Below are positions 40,875-52,012 of a stretch of 52,012 bases of DNA, piece by piece (position 1 is the first letter of the stretch; the number at the start of each line of letters is the position of its first letter). Below the pieces are notes generated by a model that worked only from the letters and a program-made list of their open reading frames with translations, did not search any database and was not told the DNA's origin. This DNA is from Bacillota bacterium (lineage in GTDB: Bacteria; Bacillota; Clostridia; Christensenellales; Aristaeellaceae), in assembly GCA_023395615.1 (NCBI GenBank), contig JAEWYP010000051.1:1-52012 (forward strand). Reading direction: 5' to 3'. The translations under genes were made by a program, and so were the position numbers.

Positions 40875-43772
40875 ATGAAACGGAAATCGACTCGGATCGC
40901 ACATCGTATCATAGGTCCGCTGGTGTTGACAGCTTTCTTGCAGACCGCTTTTATCCTTGGTCTGTTAACGATGGGCAATGTTTTTCAGCAAATGGGGGAA
41001 AATGCCTTAGCCATGCTGGACGAACGGACACAGAACAAGCACCAGAGCCTGCAGATGGAGATGAAAACGGACTGGTCTTATCTGGCGGAAACAGAAGGCA
41101 AAGCACTTTTGCTGATTCAGAACCTTTTCCAAAAGGAGCAAAAAAACTATCGGGATATTGAGACCGATGCTGCGCTGAACGCCGAAATATGCACGGCGAT
41201 TGCCCCGGAAATGATCGCCAGGATTCGAAGCAATAATGTAAGCGGCGCTTTCCTGATTTTATGGGGCAACGGGAACGCGGAAGAACCGGACTGTTTCGCC
41301 GGAATTTATCTCCGGGATCTTTACCCGGGTGAAGACTTGCCGGATAACAGCGATCTGTCGCTTTTACGAGGTCCGGCGGAGATTGCCAATGTACAGGGTA
41401 TCCCGCTAAGCGACACATGGAAGGAGAGCTTCAGCTTTCCCGGAGGAGCACAAAACGACAGGAATGCTTACTTTTTTCAACCCCTGCTAGCCTCGGTGGG
41501 CAAAACGAATGCGACATCCAAATCATTGGGATACTGGGCGCCTCCTTTTCTGATGGAAAAGGAAGACCGGCAATTAGTCATTACTTATTCTGAACCTTTG
41601 ACAGATGAAAAGGGAAACACATACGGTGTTCTCGGGGTGGAGATCAACGTGGACACCATCACATCTTTTTTATGCGGCGGAGAATTCGCACGAAGTGGAA
41701 GAGGATGCTATTTCTTTGGCATTACGCGGGATGGCGGCAAGAGCTATGAAAAAATCACGACGGGCGGGCCGAAATATCTGCAGTTTTTCAAGGAAAACGA
41801 CCAATTGCTTCAACCGGTTACTGCGTCTGTAAACGGAAGAATCAGCGTGAAAAGTACGGTAAACGGGCAGGCGATGAGGGGGGCGCTGTTTCCCCTGAAT
41901 CTGTATCCTGAAGGAAGTCGCTATTCGGGTACGTTGTGGGCTTTGATTGGGATGTCGGATGAAAGTACCCTGTTTGCCTTCCGGACTCGTACGCTGTCAC
42001 TCGTGCTAACCGCTGCTGCGCTTACCTTCGTGCTGGGCGCGATTGTTTCTGTTCAGACCGGAAAACGAGCGGTTAAGCCGATTATCCGGTTGGCAGACAG
42101 CCTGAAAAACAGTGAACCGGGACAACTTCCGAAAATCGACTTTACAGGCATTGAGGAAATTGACCAATTGGCGGACGCGATTACACAGCTTAACCGGGAC
42201 GCGGTGGAATCCTCAGCGAAAATCTCAAAAATTTTGCAAATGTCGGGGCTTTCCATTGGGGTATTTGAAATTCGCGCGGACAGCGCAACTGCTTATTGCT
42301 CCGATGATGTGTTCAAATTGCTGGGTCAAACCGAACGCGTAGGAAAAGGAAACCTGATTTCTAAAACCGATTGTCGAGTGATGATTGAACAGGCGATGAC
42401 GGATCAGGTTGAGGAATCTGTTTACCGGATCTGCGGGAAAAATGCGGATCGGTTTGTGCGTATCCGTTTACTGGAGGATCAGCAAGGGTTGATCGGCACG
42501 ATCATGGATGTTACGACGGACATGGAATATCGGCATCAGATCGAGCATGACAGGGATTATGACCAGTTAACGGGCATACTCAACAGGCGGGCCTTTGAAA
42601 ACAGTGCAAACGGAATCCTGCAGGAAACCGCATCTCAGGCGGGCATTGCGGCGATCCTGATGATGGATCTGGACAATCTGAAATACTTGAATGACAGTTA
42701 CGGACATGATTATGGGGACCGCTATATCCGTACTTTTGCAGGAAAACTGGCAGAATACGGCTGCGAGAATATTTTAGTTGCCAGACGTTCCGGTGATGAG
42801 TTTCTGGCACTGCTGTACCATGCGGAATCTCAGGAGATGATTCTGCGGAGAATCGAAAATATCTGGGGAGAGATACAGTCCGCAACCATTCGGCTGCCGG
42901 ATGGCTCGGCCTATCCGGTTCAGGCTTCCGCAGGGGTTGCGTGGTATCCGAACGATGCGAAGAATCTGGACCAACTGACCCAATTTGCTGACTTCGCGAT
43001 GTACCAGTGCAAACGGAACGCACGCGGAACGGTTGCGGAATTTCAGCGGGAGGAATACGCTGCCTATCAGCGGGCGTTGGAGAATAAGGCGGCGATAGAG
43101 CGGCTGCTGGATCGCGGACTACTCCGTTTTGAACCACACCCTGTGATTTCGGCGCAAACAGGCGCCATAGCCGGTTATTATCTGCAGGCAAGGTCCGACG
43201 AACCCACGTTGCCGGAACTGGGTATGATCGTGGAACTGGCCAAAACCAATGGTCTCACTAGCGAATTGGATCGATTATACTGGAGTACGGCGCTGGATAC
43301 GCTTCGAATTCTGGCCAGACGACACAATCTGGGAAAGGAAACAACTTTCTTTCTGGAGCCGATGTCAGGCTGCCAGCCGAAAATGCGCGAGTGGCAAGCA
43401 TTGAGCAGAAAATACCCGACAATACTCTCTCGCACCGTGATCCTCCTTGCGGAGAATCCACAGGAAGACAGACGCTGGTTGAATACGCTTGGGTGTATGT
43501 TTGCGGTTCCGGGAGGATGTGATGAAACGGCGGAGAGCGGCGCGGCTTTCGTTGTGCTCCGGGAAGAACAAACCTGCGGCATTGAGGCGGATGAAGAGAA
43601 ACAGGAGGTTATCCGTCAGATCGTAGAAAGTGCAAAACAACGCGGGCAGCAGGTGCTCGCGTTGAATGTGCGTAACGAGGCGGCAATGTGTACGCTGGTG
43701 CTATGCGGTGTTGCCTTTTTGCAAGGAAGACTGTTTAACGGAAACCATTATCACCCTGAGAATGGCGGCTGA
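40875..43772 (+). CDS. Membrane-bound GGDEF diguanylate cyclase with degenerate EAL domain
   Basis: A 965-residue sensor protein. It has TM1 (about 16-37), a large extracytoplasmic domain (about 40-370, cache-like), TM2 (about 377-396), a HAMP-type linker (397-450) and a PAS-like segment (about 455-555). The GGDEF domain (about 560-725) has active-site SGDEF at 639-643 (an accepted variant), DLDNLKYLND and YGHDYGD. No RxxD inhibitory site precedes it. The C-terminal ~230 residues resemble an EAL domain, but the signature is YYL (768-770) instead of EAL and the end is short, so it should not cut c-di-GMP. Start ATG at 40875 follows AAAGGA by 6 nt; an ATG 15 nt earlier lacks a ribosome binding site. 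Ligand unknown. Confidence 0.9.
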   Translation: MKRKSTRIAHRIIGPLVLTAFLQTAFILGLLTMGNVFQQMGENALAMLDERTQNKHQSLQMEMKTDWSYLAETEGKALLLIQNLFQKEQKNYRDIETDAALNAEICTAIAPEMIARIRSNNVSGAFLILWGNGNAEEPDCFAGIYLRDLYPGEDLPDNSDLSLLRGPAEIANVQGIPLSDTWKESFSFPGGAQNDRNAYFFQPLLASVGKTNATSKSLGYWAPPFLMEKEDRQLVITYSEPLTDEKGNTYGVLGVEINVDTITSFLCGGEFARSGRGCYFFGITRDGGKSYEKITTGGPKYLQFFKENDQLLQPVTASVNGRISVKSTVNGQAMRGALFPLNLYPEGSRYSGTLWALIGMSDESTLFAFRTRTLSLVLTAAALTFVLGAIVSVQTGKRAVKPIIRLADSLKNSEPGQLPKIDFTGIEEIDQLADAITQLNRDAVESSAKISKILQMSGLSIGVFEIRADSATAYCSDDVFKLLGQTERVGKGNLISKTDCRVMIEQAMTDQVEESVYRICGKNADRFVRIRLLEDQQGLIGTIMDVTTDMEYRHQIEHDRDYDQLTGILNRRAFENSANGILQETASQAGIAAILMMDLDNLKYLNDSYGHDYGDRYIRTFAGKLAEYGCENILVARRSGDEFLALLYHAESQEMILRRIENIWGEIQSATIRLPDGSAYPVQASAGVAWYPNDAKNLDQLTQFADFAMYQCKRNARGTVAEFQREEYAAYQRALENKAAIERLLDRGLLRFEPHPVISAQTGAIAGYYLQARSDEPTLPELGMIVELAKTNGLTSELDRLYWSTALDTLRILARRHNLGKETTFFLEPMSGCQPKMREWQALSRKYPTILSRTVILLAENPQEDRRWLNTLGCMFAVPGGCDETAESGAAFVVLREEQTCGIEADEEKQEVIRQIVESAKQRGQQVLALNVRNEAAMCTLVLCGVAFLQGRLFNGNHYHPENGG

Positions 43773-43778
43773 ATCTCG

Positions 43779-45929
43779 TCAATCTTTTTCCAGCCTGCTT
43801 TCTACGGCGGCGATTACGGTTTGCAGCACCTTCAACCGCGCAAACTGCTTATTATTCGCTTCAATAACAGTCCATGGAGCATTTGCGGTGTTGGTTTTTT
43901 GCAGCATTTCATTTACGGCCGCTTCATATTGCGGCCATTTCGCCCGATTACGCCAATCTTCATCCGTTATTTTCCACTGCTTCTCTGGCGTGTTTTGCCG
44001 TTCTTCAAAACGGATTAGTTGAGTGCTGTTGTCGATTTGCAACCAGAACTTGCATAGAACGGTTCCGTGGGCAGCCAGTTCTTCCTCGAAACGATTAATT
44101 TCTTCATAAGCACGTTTCCATTGCGACTCAGTGCAGAATCCTTCAATTCGTTCCACCATCACACGGCCATACCATGTCCGGTCGAATATGGCGACGTGTC
44201 CGTCCCGTGGAAGAGACTGATAGAAACGCCACAGGTGGTGATGGCTTTTCTCCAACGGCGTGGGGGCGGAGATGGGCACCACATCGAAACCGCGGGGATC
44301 AAGAGACGCGGAAAGCCTGCGGATTGCTCCGCCTTTTCCTGCGGCGTCCCATCCTTCAAAACATACGATTAATGGGATTTTCCGCTTGTAGAGTTCGTTT
44401 TGGAGTTTCCACAGGCGTTTTTGCGCCTTGTCCAATGCGGGTTTGTACGGTTCAGTCAGTACCTGTTCGGGATCAAAGGTTTCCAGCGGGGGAAAGGTTA
44501 CTGCGGGCAAACTTTCCAGATGGGGCAAAAAAGGTGTATCCCAGGCGCGCAGGTTGTCTTCGCGATCTTTTATGGCGGCTTGGAACGCATCGATGACAAT
44601 TCCGTATATCTGGCTGACACAGCCGCTGGTATCGTCACTCTGGAGGATGTGCCACGGAGCGCCGTCAAAATGTGTGCGTGCAATCATGGCATCGTACAGA
44701 CGCAGATAGTCTTCGTAGCGATCGTTCTGTTCCCAATCATCCACCGTAACGCGCCAACGGGTATTCTTTTTACTCTCCAGCGTTTTTAGACGCTTTTTCT
44801 GTTCTTTACGCGAGATATGCAGGAAAAACTTAATCATCAGGACACCGTCGCAGACGAGTTGACTTTCCATGTTGACGATTTCCTCATATCGCTGCCGTAA
44901 GGAATGTCTGGCGGCCCTGTTTTCAAAACACGCAGATGTGACTTCGCGATACCAGCTGGAGCAGAAAAGCGATATGTTGCCCTGGGAAGGCATTTTCACC
45001 CAATACTGTCGCATGGTCGGATAACGGTCTTCGGCCGCGCTTAGTTTGTGGATGGGATATACCTGATAACCCCGCGGATCCAACCCTTCGATCAATTTTG
45101 CCAGCAATGTGCCTTTTCCGGCGGCATCCCAGCCTTCAAAAACGATTACAACGGGGATTTTTGCCGCGCGGATTTGCTGCTGTAGCGCCATCAGCGTGGC
45201 GCGAAGAGTTCCAAAATCGGCATCGCCCGAATCCGGAAGAGCCTCTAGTTCCTCGTCGGTAAGGCTGAGGACAGGCTGGGGGTTTGCGTCGGCAATTGCG
45301 GATGAAGAAACAGCGCCTGATGGTTCCGCGCTGCTTTCCATTCCGGAGGGTTCGATTGAACTGGCTTTCGGCGCATGGAATACGGAAGGCGTGAATTCGC
45401 TTTGATATTCATCAGACAAAACAGGAGAACTGGAAGCCGGAATCTCATCGGAAGACATGGTGCTACACCCCTCAAAATGCATGTCGGTAGAAGATGGCGC
45501 GTCTAATGCTTTGGCAAAACAGGTTTCATACGCCGCCGGATGAGGCGGATCTGGCAGGTTGGGTTGGGCAGACTGCGAAACGTTCTGCATACTACGATCC
45601 GGTTGATACGCGGCTGAGACTGATGCTACCGTGGAATCGTCATAATTGCTTGGATAAAGACCAGCGTACTCAGTTCCATCCTCGGGATGGATGGGATACG
45701 CGGGAAAAACCAGGGAATGGGGCGTGGCTTCTGCTCCTAAAGCGGTTGACGTGGAGTGAAACGGTTTATCGGAGAAAGAGGAAAGCGCAGGTGTTTCATT
45801 GGGTAGCCCGGATTCGACGGGTGTTTGCTGTGACGGCGCAGATTGTTGTGCAAAAAGGGGACGTGGATCCCCGCAATCAGGGAAAGCGGTTTTTCGATCC
45901 TGTGGTTTCTCCGTTTTATCATCGGTCAA
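43779..45929 (-). CDS. Two-domain PPK2 polyphosphate:AMP phosphotransferase-like protein with disordered head
   Basis: A 716-residue protein. The first ~225 residues are rich in Ser, Pro and acidic residues, without a recognisable domain. Two PPK2 modules follow. Module 1 (about 240-460) has P-loop EGWDAAGKG (266-273) but CSSWYREV (from 323) where the active form has DRSWYGRV. Module 2 (about 500-716) has EGWDAAGKG (526-533) and FDRTWYGRV (DR at 583-584), so it looks active. This matches class II PPK2 (PAP), which makes ADP from AMP using polyphosphate and keeps one inactive module. The start is TTG at 45929, chosen for GGAGGA 7 nt upstream; ATG at 45953 lacks a ribosome binding site. Convergent with the GGDEF gene, 6 nt apart. 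Confidence 0.9.
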   Translation of the reverse strand: MTDDKTEKPQDRKTAFPDCGDPRPLFAQQSAPSQQTPVESGLPNETPALSSFSDKPFHSTSTALGAEATPHSLVFPAYPIHPEDGTEYAGLYPSNYDDSTVASVSAAYQPDRSMQNVSQSAQPNLPDPPHPAAYETCFAKALDAPSSTDMHFEGCSTMSSDEIPASSSPVLSDEYQSEFTPSVFHAPKASSIEPSGMESSAEPSGAVSSSAIADANPQPVLSLTDEELEALPDSGDADFGTLRATLMALQQQIRAAKIPVVIVFEGWDAAGKGTLLAKLIEGLDPRGYQVYPIHKLSAAEDRYPTMRQYWVKMPSQGNISLFCSSWYREVTSACFENRAARHSLRQRYEEIVNMESQLVCDGVLMIKFFLHISRKEQKKRLKTLESKKNTRWRVTVDDWEQNDRYEDYLRLYDAMIARTHFDGAPWHILQSDDTSGCVSQIYGIVIDAFQAAIKDREDNLRAWDTPFLPHLESLPAVTFPPLETFDPEQVLTEPYKPALDKAQKRLWKLQNELYKRKIPLIVCFEGWDAAGKGGAIRRLSASLDPRGFDVVPISAPTPLEKSHHHLWRFYQSLPRDGHVAIFDRTWYGRVMVERIEGFCTESQWKRAYEEINRFEEELAAHGTVLCKFWLQIDNSTQLIRFEERQNTPEKQWKITDEDWRNRAKWPQYEAAVNEMLQKTNTANAPWTVIEANNKQFARLKVLQTVIAAVESRLEKD

Positions 45930-46050
45930 TTCGGATTCCTCCGTTTCGATCATCGTTATATTTTTCTGCGCTTTGTATAACTATCAATAATCATTCCATC
46001 TGATTCCGTTTGAATCCTTCTTGCAATGCTGATTTTGCACGACGGATTGC

Positions 46051-46079
46051 TTGTATGAGCGGAATTTTCATGATAGAAT
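46051..46079 (+). promoter_or_regulatory. Promoter of the epimerase-like gene
   Basis: TTGTAT, 17-nt spacer, TAGAAT, about 90 nt before the ATG. Confidence 0.6.
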
Positions 46080-46168
46080 ACCTGTACCTGAAAAAAAGAA
46101 AAGGGTTGCTGCTTATATAGGATAAATTGGGCGGCAACTGAGAATGTTTAAAGGAGTATCATTATCAC

Positions 46169-47188
46169 ATGAAAGCATTGTTTATTGGCGGGACCGGCAC
46201 CATCAGCACCGCGATATCACAGCTGTGCGTTCAGCTTGGTTGGGAGCTTACTCTGCTCAACCGGGGAACACATCGGGAACGGATGCCGGAGGGCGTGGAA
46301 CAGATCGCGGCAGATATGAACGATCGTGCCGATGTGCAGGCTAAGCTGGCTGGGCGAAAATTTGACGTGATTGCGGACTTCATTGCGTTTACCGTCGATC
46401 AGGTTGAGCGTGATATTCAACTTTTTTCCGGGAAAACTGCACAGTATTTCTTCATCAGCTCGGCATCTGCGTATCAAAAACCTCTCTCCAGCCCGTTTAT
46501 CACGGAAAGCACGCCGTTAAGCAATCCGTTTTGGCAGTACAGCCGGGATAAAATCGCCTGCGAAGAGTTGTTGATGAAGGAATACCGTGCGAATGGATTT
46601 CCGATTACAATCATTCGCCCCAGTCATACTTATGGTGATATGGGCGTGCCGGTTGCGTTGCATGGCGCTAAGGGCAGCTTTTCGGTCGTGGATCGGATTC
46701 GCCGCGGAAAGAAGGTAATCGTTCCGGGCGATGGATTGAGCCTTTGGACACTGACGCATAATACGGATTTTGCGAAGGCGTTTTGCGGGCTGATGGGTAA
46801 CGCACATGCGATCGGAGAAACATATCAGATCACCGGAGATGAAAGCCTGACTTGGAACCAGATATACGGTGCGATTGCAGCCGCGTTTGACGAGGAACCC
46901 CATCTGGTACATATCGCGACTGAAACGCTTGCCAGGCTGGCGCCCAATTGGAGCGGCGAACTGATCGGGGATAAGAGCAATACCGTGGTGTTTGATAATG
47001 CGAAGATTAAGCGCGCCGTACCCGGTTTTACGGCCACGCTTCGTTTCGATCAGGGGGTAAGGCGTACAATTGCTTATATCTACAGCCATCCCGAGTTACA
47101 GGTACCTGACCCGGCTTTTGAAGAATGGATGGATCAGGGTATTGTAGCCTACGAAAAGCTGGAAAAAGCCATGCCAATATATGGGTGA
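46169..47188 (+). CDS. NAD(P)-dependent epimerase/dehydratase-like protein (extended SDR)
   Basis: A 339-residue Rossmann protein. The N-terminal nucleotide motif is FIGGTGTIS (5-13, GxxGxxx). The usual Tyr-x3-Lys of extended SDRs appears as YSRDKIACE (about 122-130), preceded by the Ser in ISSASAYQ. RPSHTYG is the substrate-side motif. These place it with NAD-dependent epimerases/reductases, related to the CSP41/YbjT-type atypical group; the substrate is unknown. ATG with AAAGGAG 12 nt upstream, a rather long spacing. Single gene between its promoter and the rRNA operon; no clear terminator follows. Confidence 0.88.
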   Translation: MKALFIGGTGTISTAISQLCVQLGWELTLLNRGTHRERMPEGVEQIAADMNDRADVQAKLAGRKFDVIADFIAFTVDQVERDIQLFSGKTAQYFFISSASAYQKPLSSPFITESTPLSNPFWQYSRDKIACEELLMKEYRANGFPITIIRPSHTYGDMGVPVALHGAKGSFSVVDRIRRGKKVIVPGDGLSLWTLTHNTDFAKAFCGLMGNAHAIGETYQITGDESLTWNQIYGAIAAAFDEEPHLVHIATETLARLAPNWSGELIGDKSNTVVFDNAKIKRAVPGFTATLRFDQGVRRTIAYIYSHPELQVPDPAFEEWMDQGIVAYEKLEKAMPIYG

Positions 47189-47265
47189 TTCGCCACACGA
47201 TGGGTATTACTGCTGTTTTAGAACGATTTATCGCATAAAAAGCGAATAAACTTAAAAAAAAGGTG

Positions 47266-47294
47266 TTGACAGTAAGGGGGTGCGGTGGTATTAT
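47266..47294 (+). promoter_or_regulatory. rRNA operon promoter
   Basis: TTGACA, 17-nt spacer, TATTAT, preceded by an A-rich tract (47252-47261) that may serve as UP element. About 140 nt lie between it and the 16S gene. Confidence 0.88.
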
Positions 47295-47316
47295 AGTCAA
47301 GCTCGCTTGAGAGCGA

Positions 47317-47343
47317 CGAACCTTGAAAACGATACAGAGTAAA
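47317..47343 (+). other. 5' arm of the 16S rRNA processing stem
   Basis: CGAACCTTGAAAACGATAC at 47317-47335 is complementary (18 of 19) to 49121-49139 in the spacer after 16S. The flanking CAGAGTAA recurs in complement as TTACTCTG a few bases later. The two arms form the long stem cut by RNase III. Confidence 0.8.
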
Positions 47344-47435
47344 GAACGAAACGCAAAGCGCAGTCAAGGACATTGAGTAAATGTACCTGCCCCGAGACCG
47401 AGAGGTTAAGGGGAGAAATCAGGAGCATAAGGATT

Positions 47436-52012
<4,577 letters not shown>

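Overview
The window looks like chromosomal DNA of a low-to-mid GC (roughly 50-55%) anaerobic Clostridia-type Bacillota. The evidence is L10 and L21 leader RNAs, an L27 with the cleavable N-terminal extension next to its protease Prp, a ParAB (Soj/Spo0J) pair, strong AGGAGG ribosome binding sites with frequent TTG/GTG starts, and the 16S sequence. The signal-peptide style of the binding proteins (no lipobox) and the 16S make me lean towards the Christensenellales, but only weakly. No phage, transposon, CRISPR array or tRNA gene was seen; nearly everything is housekeeping, transport or regulation.

Layout. 1-2138: start of a HAD hydrolase, a CNNM/HlyC membrane protein and a small secreted protein. 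2140-6104: pstB-phoU-phoB-phoR, the phosphate-signalling cluster, without the other Pst subunits. 6105-13160: an AraC-type regulator divergent from a sugar ABC importer (binding protein and two permeases, no ATPase) plus a GH65 disaccharide phosphorylase, so import is probably coupled to phosphorolysis. 13266-16023: an amino-acid ABC importer on the minus strand behind a well-formed lysine riboswitch with its own promoter and terminator. 16087-22265: gltBD glutamate synthase. 22417-26718: DUF951 protein, signal peptidase I, a DUF554 membrane protein, rplU-prp-rpmA with leader, and rplJ-rplL with an L10 leader.

26789-33324 (minus strand) holds three VanY-like M15 peptidase paralogues around parAB. 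The one downstream of parB has lost every zinc ligand, while the two upstream are intact and follow an HflX GTPase that carries an N-terminal JAMM/MPN motif. 33350-35496: iscR-nifS-nifU iron-sulfur cluster operon. 35541-35716: a structured-RNA candidate on the minus strand. 35742-37618: a phosphodiesterase and a fused RNase PH-RdgB protein. 37850-40540: RqcH/NFACT ribosome rescue factor, GNAT acetyltransferase and ribosomal protein L31. 40624-43772: a membrane GGDEF protein with an eroded EAL domain behind a 200-nt leader. 43779-45929: a two-domain PPK2 polyphosphate kinase with a long disordered head. 46051-47188: an NAD-dependent epimerase-like protein. 47266-52012: an rRNA operon (promoter, complete 16S, tRNA-less spacer, 23S running off the edge).

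The least ordinary observations are the catalytically dead VanY paralogue in the parAB transcription unit, the JAMM-HflX fusion, the unassigned structured RNA, the Rph-RdgB fusion and the GGDEF protein with a dead, truncated EAL domain.
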